A stretch of DNA of 64,000 nucleotides from DASQPR01 sp963836785 (GCA_963836785.1 CAWIKW010000007.1:229323-293322), one strand, 5' to 3'; numbered from the stretch's first letter, positions 41,671 through 50,726 are shown. Notes: a model not told the origin generated them from the sequence alone. Translations and numbers: made by a program.

Positions 41671-42501
41671 GTGGCCATCACTCGAGAGCGCACCGATCGC
41701 CGGGACGACGCGTTCGTCACGGGATTGTTGAACGCTCCGACCTGGCCAGCCTCCGTCGACGGACCGCTCACCGGACCTAGCCGTCCGACCGCGTCCGAGC
41801 GAGAGACCTCCCGCGTATCCTCGACGAGACGGTCGAGGGAGGGCGTTCGCGTGACACCAGGGCAACCGACCCAGCAGGGGGAGCAGGCCCAGCAGCGGGA
41901 GCAGTTCGAGCGCGACGCGATGCCGTTCGTGGATCAGCTTTACGGCGCCGCGCTCCGCATGACCCGCAATCCGGCCGACGCCGAGGATCTCGTTCAGGAG
42001 ACGTTCCTCAAGGCGTTCGCGGCCTTCCACCAATTCGAGCCGGGCACGAATCTCAAGGCCTGGCTCTACCGGATCTTGACGAACACGTACATCAACTCGT
42101 ACCGGAAGCGTCAGCGCCAGCCGATCCAGGCACCGACCGACGAGATCACCGACTGGCAGCTGGCCGAGGCGTCTTCGCACGCGTCGACCGGCCTCAAGTC
42201 GGCCGAGGTCGAGGCGCTCGACAAGCTCGCCGACTCGGACGTGAAGGACGCGTTGCAGGCGCTTCCCGAGGAGTTCCGGCTCGCGGTCTACCTGGCCGAC
42301 GTCGAGGGCTTCTCGTACAAGGAGATTGCCGACATCATGAATACGCCGATCGGCACCGTGATGTCGCGGCTGCACCGTGGCCGCCGTAACCTGCGTCGCA
42401 GCTTGGAGGAGTACGCCGGTCGGCGTGGCTTCAACCGCAACGGCACAGCAGTAGACGATGACGTCGAAACCCCGGCCGCGCCGGCCGGCCAGGAGGTATG
42501 A
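41671..42501 (+). CDS. sigR: Thiol-oxidative-stress sigma factor SigR (SigH orthologue), with two possible starts
   Basis: 276 residues from GTG at 41671 (AAGGAG upstream), or 216 from GTG at 41851 (GAGGGAGGG upstream). Region 2 reads GAALRMTRNPADAEDLVQET, region 4 DALQALPEEFRLAVYLADVE and PIGTVMSRLHRGRRNLR. The long form carries a 60-residue Ser/Thr/Arg-rich extension, as described for the unstable SigR' isoform of Streptomyces coelicolor. RsrA overlaps the stop. It controls disulfide-stress genes; RsrA releases it on oxidation. The autoregulatory promoter sits upstream of the long-form start. Confidence 0.93.
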   Translation: MAITRERTDRRDDAFVTGLLNAPTWPASVDGPLTGPSRPTASERETSRVSSTRRSREGVRVTPGQPTQQGEQAQQREQFERDAMPFVDQLYGAALRMTRNPADAEDLVQETFLKAFAAFHQFEPGTNLKAWLYRILTNTYINSYRKRQRQPIQAPTDEITDWQLAEASSHASTGLKSAEVEALDKLADSDVKDALQALPEEFRLAVYLADVEGFSYKEIADIMNTPIGTVMSRLHRGRRNLRRSLEEYAGRRGFNRNGTAVDDDVETPAAPAGQEV

Positions 42502-42776
42502 CCGTGGGCAGCGAGAACTCCCACAAGTCCGACTGCGGTGAAGTCCTCGACGAGGTATACCTCTACCTCGATCTCGAATGTGACGAGCAGCGGCGCGACC
42601 TCATCCGTACGCACCTCGACGAATGCTCGCCGTGCCTACGGGAGTTCGGCATCGAGCAGGAAGTCAAGCTTCTGGTGTCACGGTGCTGCGGCGGCGAGAA
42701 GGCGCCGGAAGCCTTGCGCGAGCGACTCCGCGCGAAGCTCACCGAGCTGACCGTGCAGGTCGAGCGCCTGCGCTAG
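42498..42776 (+). CDS. rsrA: Redox-sensing anti-sigma factor RsrA
   Basis: 92 residues, overlapping sigR by 4 bp. The zinc-binding ZAS motif is His39-x3-Cys43-x2-Cys46 (THLDECSPC), with Cys13 as the additional conserved cysteine. Oxidation of such thiols expels zinc and releases the sigma factor. The length agrees with the Streptomyces protein. GTG at 42504 is an alternative start. Confidence 0.95.
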   Translation: MTVGSENSHKSDCGEVLDEVYLYLDLECDEQRRDLIRTHLDECSPCLREFGIEQEVKLLVSRCCGGEKAPEALRERLRAKLTELTVQVERLR

Positions 42777-42855
42777 TTCATGGTGGTCGACCGTCGAACG
42801 ACGGCGACCCGAGCCAGCGCCGAGGGCGCGATGGCCGACGGTGACCGACACAAGG

Positions 42856-42891
42856 ACGGCCCGGCAGCGCGATAGCGCTTGTCCGGGCCGT
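42856..42891. terminator. Bidirectional terminator between rsrA and bL37
   Basis: A 9-bp outer stem (acggcccgg 42856-42864 with 42883-42891) encloses a second 5-bp stem (agcgc with gcgct). It lies 80 bp past the rsrA stop and 22 bp before the bL37 stop codon on the other strand. Confidence 0.75.
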
Positions 42892-42912
42892 ACCCATCTC
42901 ACGAGCTGGGTG

Positions 42913-42987
42913 TCAGGAGTTGGGGCGCTTGCCGTGGTTGGCGGCGTTCTTGCGGCGGGCCTTCTTCTTGCGCGACTTCTTCGCCAT
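42913..42987 (-). CDS. 24-residue ribosomal protein bL37
   Basis: The peptide starts MAKKSRKKKARRKN and ends NHGKRPNS; it is almost wholly basic. This matches the tiny actinobacterial 50S protein bL37 (AURKAIP1/COX24-like), and its position next to rsrA is typical of actinobacteria. AGGCCGAG precedes the ATG. It is routinely missed by gene callers because of its size. Confidence 0.85.
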   Translation of the reverse strand: MAKKSRKKKARRKNAANHGKRPNS

Positions 42988-43158
42988 CTCGGCCTCCGGC
43001 CTCTGGGTGTTTGCGACAGTCGATCGTAGCTGGCCAGCGCCTGGTCGCTCCGGGCGGATGAGCCGGCACTCAGGCTCGGCGAAACGATTGGCCAGCACCG
43101 CGTGACACTTCCATGATTGGATACCTCTCGCGAGCTGCCAAAGTGACGAGAGGGGCAG

Positions 43159-43377
43159 ATGATGGCCGACGAGATTCACGCCGAGATGGTGGCGAATGTG
43201 TGGAAGGTCGTCGCGAAGGCCGGCGACGCGGTGGAAGAAGGCGACACGCTGGTGATCCTCGAGTCGATGAAGATGGAGATCCCGGTCATCGCCGAGTCCG
43301 ATGGTGTGGTCAAGCAGATCGCGGTCAGCGAAGGCGACGTCGTCCAGGAAGGCGACCTGATTGCCGTCGTCGATTGA
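43159..43377 (+). CDS. Single-domain biotin/lipoyl-attachment protein
   Basis: 72 residues: a stand-alone biotinyl domain with the modified Lys in LVILESMKMEIPV (about 31-43) and an opposite hairpin GDVVQEGDLI. It is orthologous by context to the M. tuberculosis TB7.3-type biotinylated protein that lies beside the sigH-rshA pair and pdtaS. Its role as a carboxyl carrier is unproven. GAGAGGGG precedes the ATG; a second ATG follows directly. Confidence 0.92.
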   Translation: MMADEIHAEMVANVWKVVAKAGDAVEEGDTLVILESMKMEIPVIAESDGVVKQIAVSEGDVVQEGDLIAVVD

Positions 43378-43399
43378 GAGGCAAAGGCAGCAGAGCAAC

Positions 43400-43912
43400 A
43401 TGACGGTACGGACGAGGCCGGCGACCGAAGCGGATTACGCGGTCGCCGGCAGCATTTGCTATGAGGCCTATCGCGCCGACGGCCAGCTCGACGGCGCCGG
43501 AGGTTATGGTCGGGTGCTCGCCGACGTGGCCGCGCGCGCACCGGTCACCGAGGTCATCGTCGCCGACGATCCGGACACCGGCGAGCTCCTCGGCTGTGTC
43601 ACATTCGTGTTGGCCGGCCGGCCGTGGGCCGAGGTGGCGACCGACGGCGAAGGCGAGTTCCGCATGCTCGCGGTCGCGCCGGGTGCACAAGGTCGAGGCG
43701 TCGGCTCGGCTCTTGTACGCGCCTGCCTCGAACGAGCGAGCGTGCAACGGTGCACCGCCGTGGCGATCTGCACGCGCGACACGAATGACCGCGCGATCCG
43801 GATGTACGAGCGATTCGGCTTCGTACGCGAGCCGGACCGCGACTGGACCCCCGAGCCGGACATCAAACTGCTCGCCCTGCGGCTGGCGCTGCCGGCTTGC
43901 ACGCTTGGCTGA
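43400..43912 (+). CDS. GNAT-family N-acetyltransferase
   Basis: 170 residues from the ATG at 43400; the longer frame from 43361 overlaps the biotinyl gene. One GNAT domain: FRMLAVAPGAQGRGVGSALVRA (acetyl-CoA loop, about 92-113) and NDRAIRMYERFGFVRE. 22 bp after the biotinyl-protein stop, so probably cotranscribed. Substrate unknown. Confidence 0.85.
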   Translation: MTVRTRPATEADYAVAGSICYEAYRADGQLDGAGGYGRVLADVAARAPVTEVIVADDPDTGELLGCVTFVLAGRPWAEVATDGEGEFRMLAVAPGAQGRGVGSALVRACLERASVQRCTAVAICTRDTNDRAIRMYERFGFVREPDRDWTPEPDIKLLALRLALPACTLG

Positions 43913-43965
43913 CGGATTCCGCGGTCAGCCGACCGCTGTCCTGGCTCAGCCGACGGCTTCCCGGC

Positions 43966-44511
43966 TCAGTTGACCAGCTCGAGGGCGACGGCTAGGCCCG
44001 CGGCCTGGCGATCCTCGTCGCTCACGTTGTCGTCGCGGAGGATGAACCACGTCGCGTGGACGGCGAAGATCGCCATCGCGCGCTTGAGCCGCTCGGCCAG
44101 CGCGGCGTCATCGTCGCTGAGCAGGCCGATCAACGTCATCATCAGCTCGCGCATCCGTTCGCTCGACGGATGGTCACGTAGCGCCGTCTGGTTGCGCTCG
44201 AAGAACCGCATCGTGTCGTGGTGCCGGCCCTCGTGCAGCTCCTTCGCGTACCCGCGAATGAATTCCGAGCGTCCCGCCGACGTCTTCGGCAGCGTGCGAC
44301 CCCACTCGATCAGCGCTTCGAGCCGCTCGACACGATCGTCGATCAGGCTCGTGACGATCTTTTCCTTCGTGTCGAAGTGGTAGTAGAGCGCGGCCTTCGT
44401 CACGCCGAGTTCCTCGGCGATCTCCCGCAACGATGTCGCTTCGTATCCCTTGTCGATGAACATCTGCAGCGCGACGTCCTGAATGCGGCTGCGAGTGTCG
44501 TTCCTGTTCAT
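43966..44511 (-). CDS. TetR-family repressor
   Basis: 181 residues from the ATG at 44511 (MNRNDTRSRIQDVALQMF); a further in-frame ATG at 44523 would add four. The N-terminal helix-turn-helix is TSLREIAEELGVTKAALYYHF, and a helical ligand domain follows. It is divergent from an MFS exporter. Three palindromes in the 119-bp intergenic region (see 44528-44592) are the likely operators. Ligand unknown, presumably a drug. Confidence 0.92.
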   Translation of the reverse strand: MNRNDTRSRIQDVALQMFIDKGYEATSLREIAEELGVTKAALYYHFDTKEKIVTSLIDDRVERLEALIEWGRTLPKTSAGRSEFIRGYAKELHEGRHHDTMRFFERNQTALRDHPSSERMRELMMTLIGLLSDDDAALAERLKRAMAIFAVHATWFILRDDNVSDEDRQAAGLAVALELVN

Positions 44512-44527
44512 CGTTCTGTCCAAATCT

Positions 44528-44592
44528 ACTTGACGGCCGGCAAGTAAGGAGTCTACCTTACGGATGACGATGGCACTAGCCGGCCGGCAAGT
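44528..44592. promoter_or_regulatory. Palindromic operators between tetR and the MFS gene
   Basis: Two 18-bp near-palindromes, acttgacggccggcaagt (44528-44545) and actagccggccggcaagt (44575-44592), suggest an ideal site ACTTGCCGGCCGGCAAGT. Each is followed by AAGG. Between them GTAAGG-6-CCTTAC (44544-44561) overlaps the first. One set would cover each divergent promoter. Confidence 0.75.
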
Positions 44593-44630
44593 AAGGTCGG
44601 CGGCGGATGTGAACGAAACGGAGCGTACCC

Positions 44631-46271
44631 ATGTCTGCTGTTATCCAAGCGCCGGCGGATCCGGCGCCCGCGCGTCGACGCGAGGTCATGGTCGTGCTGC
44701 CCGGGCTGATGCTCGCGTTCATGCTCGCCATGCTCGACAACTTCATCGTCGGGACGGCGATGCCCACGATTGTCCGCGATCTCGGCGGCCTTTCGCACCT
44801 GTCCTGGGTGGTTACGGCATACGTTCTCGGAACGACGGTGTCCACCCCGCTCTGGGGCAAGATCGGCGACATGTACGGCCGCAAGGGCGTATTCATCACG
44901 TCGATCGTGACGTTCCTGGTCGGCTCGGCACTATCCGGCGCGGCGCAGAGCATGACCCAGCTCATCGGCTTCCGGGCCTTGCAAGGTCTCGGTGCCGGCG
45001 GGTTGGTGGTCGGCGCGATGGCGATCATCGGCGACCTTGTCCCGCCCCGCGAGCGCGGTCGCTACCAGGGCATCATGTCGGCCGTGATGGCCGTCGCGAT
45101 GGTGGCCGGGCCGCTCGTCGGCGGCTACATCACCGACAACCTCGACTGGCGATGGGCGTTCTACGTCAACGTGCCGATCGGCATCGTCGCGCTGGCGCTC
45201 GTCGTGACCCGCCTGCACCTGCCGAAGCACCGGGCACAACACCGCATCGACTGGGCGGGCGCCGGGCTGCTCGCCGTCGGCATCACCGCCCTCGTGCTGA
45301 TCACGACGTGGGGAGGTAGCCAGTACGCGTGGGGGTCGTCGATGATTCTCGGTCTCGTCGGCGTGGCCGTGGTGGCGTTGGCATTGTTCGCGTACGTCGA
45401 GCCGCGGGCACCGGAACCGATCCTGTCCCTAGCTCTGTTCCGGAACCGCAACTTCGCGCTGACCTCCGTAATCGGGTTCCTGGTCGGCTTCGCGATGTTC
45501 GGAGCGATCAGCTATCTGCCGCTCTATCAGCAGACCGTACAAGGAGCGTCGGCCACGAACTCGGGCCTGCTCCTGCTGCCGATGATGGCCGGACTCCTGG
45601 TCACGTCGCTCATTGCGGGCCAGTTGATCACCCGTACCGGCCGGTACAAGGCGTACCCGGTCATGGGTGGCGTCCTGATGACGGTCGGCATGGTGTTGCT
45701 CGCCACGATGGGCGTACACACGTCGAAGCTTTCGACGTCGCTCGCGATGCTCGTGCTCGGCCTCGGCATGGGCTTCCTGATGCAGACGACGATGTTGATC
45801 GCCCAGAACAGCGTGCAGCAGCGGGACATCGGCGTCGCGAGCAGCGCGTCGACGTTCTTCCGGTCGATCGGTGGCTCGTTCGGGGTGTCGCTGTTCGGTG
45901 CAATCTTCAACCACACGCTGACGAGTTCATTGACCGCGAGCGTCGGTGCCGCGGCCGCCACCAAACTGACCGCGAGCGGGGCCAGCAGTCTCAGCAGTGC
46001 GGCCGGGGTCAAGCTGCCGTTGCCGGTGCTGAGTGGCATCGCGGACGGGATCTCGAACGTGTTCTTCTGGGCCACGTTCCTCGCGGTCGTCGTACCGGTG
46101 CTAGCCATCTTCATCAAGCACGTGGCGCTGCGCAGCGGAGCGGCACCGGCGGACGCCTCCGCGGACGGGTCCGCGGACGATCCGTCGCCCGACGGGGTTT
46201 CCGCGGTCGGATCTTCGTCGAGCGACGGGTCTTCGTCGACCGACCGGGAGCGGGCCGCGGCGTCGGCTTGA
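44631..46271 (+). CDS. MFS drug exporter, DHA2 (14-helix) family
   Basis: 546 residues. MLDNFIVGTAMPTIVRDLGG (motif D1 region, 35-54), GKIGDMYGRKGVF (motif A) and a motif C near GPLVGGYITDNLDWRW place it with EmrB/QacA-type proton antiporters, which have 14 helices. The 40-residue C-terminal tail is Ser/Asp-rich. Probably regulated by the divergent TetR protein. Drug range not predictable. Confidence 0.93.
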   Translation: MSAVIQAPADPAPARRREVMVVLPGLMLAFMLAMLDNFIVGTAMPTIVRDLGGLSHLSWVVTAYVLGTTVSTPLWGKIGDMYGRKGVFITSIVTFLVGSALSGAAQSMTQLIGFRALQGLGAGGLVVGAMAIIGDLVPPRERGRYQGIMSAVMAVAMVAGPLVGGYITDNLDWRWAFYVNVPIGIVALALVVTRLHLPKHRAQHRIDWAGAGLLAVGITALVLITTWGGSQYAWGSSMILGLVGVAVVALALFAYVEPRAPEPILSLALFRNRNFALTSVIGFLVGFAMFGAISYLPLYQQTVQGASATNSGLLLLPMMAGLLVTSLIAGQLITRTGRYKAYPVMGGVLMTVGMVLLATMGVHTSKLSTSLAMLVLGLGMGFLMQTTMLIAQNSVQQRDIGVASSASTFFRSIGGSFGVSLFGAIFNHTLTSSLTASVGAAAATKLTASGASSLSSAAGVKLPLPVLSGIADGISNVFFWATFLAVVVPVLAIFIKHVALRSGAAPADASADGSADDPSPDGVSAVGSSSSDGSSSTDRERAAASA

Positions 46272-46318
46272 CGGCCGCAACTTCACTGAAGTCGCCCCTT
46301 TCGCGACTGTTGCTGCAC

Positions 46319-46371
46319 TTGTACGGAACTTGACCGGCGATCCTCGCGGTGACCGGCCAAGTTCCGTACAA
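46319..46371. terminator. Long inverted repeat after the MFS gene
   Basis: 19-bp arms (46319-46337 and 46353-46371) differ at one position, with a 15-nt loop. It starts 47 bp after the stop. The rest of 46272-46597 contains no gene. Confidence 0.8.
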
Positions 46372-46597
46372 CTACAGAAGCGGACAGACGGCGAGCACCC
46401 GACGAACGGGCACGCGACAATTGCGAGCGCGAGCCAACCAGAACGTGAGCGCGATTCGTGCGAGCCGACGCCCGACGTACCCATAAACAAGCAGCATTTG
46501 CGCGAACCGTTGCGCTTTGGGCCGATAGCGTGCAGAATTGCGCACGACATGCGCGGAGCCTGCGCACGGGTACGGACAAACGAAGGCGGCGGAAACG

Positions 46598-47665
46598 TTG
46601 GCAGAGCCGACCGGGCGCCAGCTGGGGCAGGGCATGGCGGCGGACATCGCCGAGCAGCCCGAGGTCTTTGCACGGCTGCTGGAACGCGAACACGCCGATG
46701 CGATCGCCGCTATTGCCGCCAGGGTCATCGAGAAACAACCGCGCCACGTAGTGTTCACCGCCCGCGGAACGTCCGATCATGCCGCTCTCTACGGCGCCTA
46801 CCTGTCCGAGATCCGGCTCGGCATCCCCGCCGGGCTCGCGTCGCCATCGGCGGTCACCGTCTACGGTGCGCGGCCCGATCTTGCCGGCGCGCTCGTGGTC
46901 GGCGTCAGCCAGAGCGGCGGCTCGGCCGACCTCGTCGAGGTGGTGCGGGCCGCCCGCGACACCGGGGCGCTCACGCTCGCGATCACCAACAATCCCGAAT
47001 CTGCCCTGGCCGAAGCGGCCGAGCTCCACATCGACATCGCGGCCGGGCACGAGCGCGCGGTTGCGGCGACGAAGACCTACACGGCGGAGCTTCTGGCGCT
47101 GTTGCTACTGGTGGAGTCGGTGCGCTCCGGCGGTCGGCTGCTGGGCGACGAGCGGTCCGCGCTGGCCGAGCTGCCGAATCTCGCCGCCGGCTTGCTGGGC
47201 GATCCGACGCCGGCCGACATCGCCGGTCGCTACCGGTTCGCCGCGCGAGTCGTCACCACGGGACGGGGGTACGCCTATCCGACGGCCCGCGAGGCGGCGC
47301 TCAAGTTGATGGAGACGTCCTACCTGCCGGCGCTCGCTTTCTCCGGCGCCGATCTGCTGCACGGACCGTTGGCGATGACCGCGCCGGACGTACCCGTCCT
47401 GGCCGTGGTCGGCGACGGCCCGGCCGGCGCGGCGATGCGTGAGGTCGTGACGAAACTGGACGAGCGGCGAGCGGACGTGGTGGCGATCGGACCCTCGGCA
47501 ATCGACGGCGTACGGCTGCGGATCGCAACTCCGTCGGTGGATGAGCGTTATGCGCCGCTGCTCGACATCCTGCCGCTGCAACGGTTGGCGTTGCATCTCG
47601 CGCTCGCCCGTGGTGAGGATCCGGACGCGCCGCGTGGGCTGAACAAGGTCACGATCACGCGCTGA
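46598..47665 (+). CDS. SIS-domain protein (aminotransferase-type sugar isomerase family)
   Basis: 355 residues from TTG at 46598. Two SIS domains: HVVFTARGTSDHAALYGAYL (about 51-70) with LVVGVSQSGGSADLVEVV, and a second half with YPTAREAALKLMETSYLPAL. The AALKLMETSY and HGPLAM signatures match the isomerase half of GlmS-like proteins without the glutaminase domain. It may act on an amino sugar phosphate. Convergent with a DUF2785 gene. The start is uncertain; ATG 46634 is also plausible. Confidence 0.82.
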   Translation: MAEPTGRQLGQGMAADIAEQPEVFARLLEREHADAIAAIAARVIEKQPRHVVFTARGTSDHAALYGAYLSEIRLGIPAGLASPSAVTVYGARPDLAGALVVGVSQSGGSADLVEVVRAARDTGALTLAITNNPESALAEAAELHIDIAAGHERAVAATKTYTAELLALLLLVESVRSGGRLLGDERSALAELPNLAAGLLGDPTPADIAGRYRFAARVVTTGRGYAYPTAREAALKLMETSYLPALAFSGADLLHGPLAMTAPDVPVLAVVGDGPAGAAMREVVTKLDERRADVVAIGPSAIDGVRLRIATPSVDERYAPLLDILPLQRLALHLALARGEDPDAPRGLNKVTITR

Positions 47666-47716
47666 GGGCCGAAGGTTGACCGCGAACCGGACGTACGTCG
47701 AGCCGTTAGCGCGGCG

Positions 47717-48517
47717 TCAGCCGAGCCAGTACGCCGGCAGACGCAGGATTCCAGCGATCCGGTCGCCGATCTCGGCGTGGGCATCGGGTAACCCGATCGA
47801 GGTCGGCTCCTGCGTCACCGGGTCGTATCGAGTGAACCCGCGCTGTACGTAGACGTAGAGCGACGTCAGCGTCTCGATGGTGTTCGCGGCCCAGATCGGC
47901 ATCGGTCCCGGCTCGCCGGCGTCGATGGCCGCGCGCAACGGGTCGAGCCAGCCGACCGGGTCGGCCAGGTCGCGACGACACAACAGGGTCGCCATGGCGT
48001 ACGCCATCCGGGCGTCCTCGGCCTGAGAAAAGCGGTAAGTCGTCGGCCGCAGCAACCGGTCGGCCCAGAGCCGGGCAAGATCGGCGAGATCGTCGGCGCC
48101 GAGGCGAGGCGACATCGCGAGTGCTCGCACGGTGTCGGCGCCGTGTGCGATCGCGTGTAGCCAGCCGAGTTGATCGTCCCAGCCCCGCAGATCGATCTCG
48201 TCGAGGAACCACGCACCGAACGCGCGCTGCCATTGCCGTACCCGTTCATCCGTCAGTTCGCCGGTGACCGCATCGCGCCGGATCACCGCGCCGAGGATCA
48301 AGGTCGCGAACGTCCGTGCCTGGATCTCCGGACGCGCGTGGGCGGCGGCCATCTCGTCGCCGAGATCACCGAGCCGGCCGTCGAGGTCACCGCGGATGAT
48401 CCAGGTGGCGACGATCGGGTAGGCGGTTTCGTCCCGGATGGACGGGTCCGGATCGCTCAACATCGCGACCAGTTCGGCCACCGACTCCTCGAGCGGCCGG
48501 CCAACGGGGACCGCCAT
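47717..48517 (-). CDS. DUF2785-family protein
   Basis: 266 residues, all-helical. Conserved stretches: PDPSIRDETAYPIVATWI, FGAWFLDEIDLRGWDDQLGW (with HAIAHGADTVRALA after it) and AEDARMAYAMATLL. The pattern matches DUF2785, a family of unknown function. No signal peptide. It is convergent with the SIS gene. Confidence 0.85.
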   Translation of the reverse strand: MAVPVGRPLEESVAELVAMLSDPDPSIRDETAYPIVATWIIRGDLDGRLGDLGDEMAAAHARPEIQARTFATLILGAVIRRDAVTGELTDERVRQWQRAFGAWFLDEIDLRGWDDQLGWLHAIAHGADTVRALAMSPRLGADDLADLARLWADRLLRPTTYRFSQAEDARMAYAMATLLCRRDLADPVGWLDPLRAAIDAGEPGPMPIWAANTIETLTSLYVYVQRGFTRYDPVTQEPTSIGLPDAHAEIGDRIAGILRLPAYWLG

Positions 48518-48620
48518 GTCGTTCGCGAGGACCGAGACCCAGGCGGAGTCCGGCGCCCGAGGTCTGAGGCCGGGCCAGGTTCCGAGTCCGAGGCGGGCAT
48601 CGAAGCCGACGAGCGGTCGG

Positions 48621-49073
48621 TCATTTCGTGATCGTGATCACGGCGGGCGCATTCTGTCGCACCTGCGACGCGGCGAACGTCTGCGCGGGCCGGTCGCCGA
48701 CCTGCACGCCGTACGAGTTCGAGCTGCCCGGAACGGCGCGGATCTCGAACGGGAACGCGCAGGTCGTCGTCGTCCCGCTGCGGGCGAGGATGCCCGAGCC
48801 CAGCGAGCCGTTCGCGATCGCGATGCCCTGCTCGTCAAGCACCTTGACCGGCGTACTGGCCGCGATTCCGCGCACTGAGGCCGGGGCGGTGCACGTCGTA
48901 CCGACGGCCGCGTCGTCGCTCGCCGGCAACGCGACATCGGCGTGGCCGATCAACACGAACGAGTCCGGCTTTTGGACGCTTTTCTGCCCGGCGGCGATGA
49001 ATCCACAGCCAGAGACCGCGGCGAGCGCGACCGCGGCGCTGGCGGCGGCGAGCAGGCGCGGGATCCGAGTCAC
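48621..49073 (-). CDS. Secreted lipoprotein of unknown function
   Basis: 150 residues from GTG at 49073. An N-terminal signal, VTRIPRLLAAASAAVALA, is followed by the lipobox SGC (Cys23), then a Ser/Thr-rich mature part with two further cysteines (TTCTAP and TTCAFP) that may form a disulfide. No family recognised. It is transcribed divergently from pdtaS. Confidence 0.75.
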   Translation of the reverse strand: MTRIPRLLAAASAAVALAAVSGCGFIAAGQKSVQKPDSFVLIGHADVALPASDDAAVGTTCTAPASVRGIAASTPVKVLDEQGIAIANGSLGSGILARSGTTTTCAFPFEIRAVPGSSNSYGVQVGDRPAQTFAASQVRQNAPAVITITK

Positions 49074-49241
49074 GTGGGCCGACGCTACTCCGACCGGCTG
49101 TGGGCATGGCACGCTGGGGAGCCGGGCCGCGATCGTCGCTTACGATCAGGCTTTCACGTGGGTGCGGTGCGCGGGACCCCGCCGGCCACGACGGCCGGCA
49201 TCAAACAGCCGTCGGTACGGACGAGATGGAGGCGAGTCGAC

Positions 49242-50726
49242 ATGTCGACCCTGCGCGATCTCGTGGAGGAGTACACGACGCTCGACGCCGCCGATGTCGA
49301 ACACCTGCACCGGTTGGCCGGCGAGTGGCAGCTCATCAGCGATCTCTCCTTCGCTGACCTGCTGCTATGGGTCAAGCTCAGTGACGACGACGCGTTCGTC
49401 TGCATCGCCCAGGTGCGCCCGACGACCGGTCCGACGGCGTACGAGGACGATCAGGTCGGACGCGTGGCCAGCGGTTCGGACGTCGCACACCTCACGGTCG
49501 CCGCGGTACAGGGTCGGATCTGGCGCGAAGGCGACCCGGTCTGGTACGGCGACGTTCCGGCCCGCAACGAGGCGATCCCGGTACGGCGGCCGGGCCGCCC
49601 GCCCGTGATCGCGCTGATCGGGCGGGACACGAATCTGTCCACCGCCCGATCGCCGAGTCAGCTCGAGCTCAACTACCTGACCACCGCGGATGACCTGGCC
49701 CAGATGATCACGGATGGCACGTTCCCGCCGCAGCTGCACCTCGGCGAGACGACGACCGCCCCCCGGGTCGGCGACGGGCTCATCCGGCTCGACGCCGCGG
49801 GCACGGTGACGTACGCCAGCCCGAACGCGTTGTCCGCCTACCGTCGCCTCGGGCTGCAGTCGAACCTGGAGGGTGAGGATCTGGCGCTGCAAACCAAGCG
49901 CCTGATCGACGACTCGCTCGACGCGTCCGAGGCGACCAACCGGATCCTGTCCGCGTTGCGCGGGGAAGCGCCGCCCCGCAAGGAGTTGGAGACGCGCGGC
50001 GGCGCGGCTGTGTTGATGCGGGCACTGCCGCTGCTGCCGGCCGGTGTGCCGATCGGCGCGCTGGTCCTGGTCCGAGACATCACCGAGGTACGTCGTCGCG
50101 ACCGCGCCCTCATCACGAAGGACGCGACGATCCGGGAAATCCACCACCGGGTGAAGAACAATCTGCAGACCGTGGCGGCGCTGCTCCGGCTCCAAGCACG
50201 ACGGGTAGGCATCCCCGCCGCCCGTGGTGCGCTGGAGGAGTCCGTCCGCCGGGTGGCGTCGATCGCGCTCGTGCACGAGACGCTATCGATGTCGTCGGAC
50301 GAAGCGGTCGACTTCGACAACATCGTCGACCGGGTCGCGGCCGCGGCCGCGGAGGTTGCCGGCGACGAGTCCCGACTGATGATGCGACGGACCGGATCGT
50401 TCGGCGTGCTGCCGGCCGAGATCGCGACGCCACTGGTCATGGTGCTGAATGAACTGCTGCTCAACGCGGCCGAGCACGCGTTCGAGCCGGGATCGGACGG
50501 CGCCGTGGAGATCTCGGTCGAGCGGGATCGCAGCCAGATCGAGGTCCGGCTGACGGATAACGGGCGCGGCATTCCGGACGACTTCGACCCGGAGAACAGC
50601 CGCCGGCTGGGGCTGCAGATCGTCCGTACGCTCGTCGCGGGTGAGCTCCGCGGCACGATCGACATCCGTCGTGGTGACGACGTCGGCACCGAGGCGGTGT
50701 TGGTCTTCCCGCTCGAGCGCCGCTGA
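49242..50726 (+). CDS. pdtaS: PdtaS-type sensor histidine kinase
   Basis: 494 residues from the ATG at 49242 with GGAGG 9 nt upstream. The N-terminal part (1-150) is a GAF-like domain starting MSTLRDLVEEYTTLDAADVE and GEWQLISDLSFADLLLWVK, close to M. tuberculosis PdtaS. A PAS-like domain follows near 175-285. The HisKA_2 box EIHHRVKNNLQTVAALLRLQ has its phosphoacceptor at His301/302, and the ATPase has NELLLNAAEHAF and DNGRGIPDDF. It is soluble, with no membrane helix. The partner PdtaR, an ANTAR RNA-binding regulator, is not in the window. Confidence 0.92.
   Translation: MSTLRDLVEEYTTLDAADVEHLHRLAGEWQLISDLSFADLLLWVKLSDDDAFVCIAQVRPTTGPTAYEDDQVGRVASGSDVAHLTVAAVQGRIWREGDPVWYGDVPARNEAIPVRRPGRPPVIALIGRDTNLSTARSPSQLELNYLTTADDLAQMITDGTFPPQLHLGETTTAPRVGDGLIRLDAAGTVTYASPNALSAYRRLGLQSNLEGEDLALQTKRLIDDSLDASEATNRILSALRGEAPPRKELETRGGAAVLMRALPLLPAGVPIGALVLVRDITEVRRRDRALITKDATIREIHHRVKNNLQTVAALLRLQARRVGIPAARGALEESVRRVASIALVHETLSMSSDEAVDFDNIVDRVAAAAAEVAGDESRLMMRRTGSFGVLPAEIATPLVMVLNELLLNAAEHAFEPGSDGAVEISVERDRSQIEVRLTDNGRGIPDDFDPENSRRLGLQIVRTLVAGELRGTIDIRRGDDVGTEAVLVFPLERR

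Noticed and set aside
49365..50276. 303-residue minus-strand ORF over pdtaS
   Set aside because: Antisense shadow of the histidine kinase gene; no ribosome binding site or domains.
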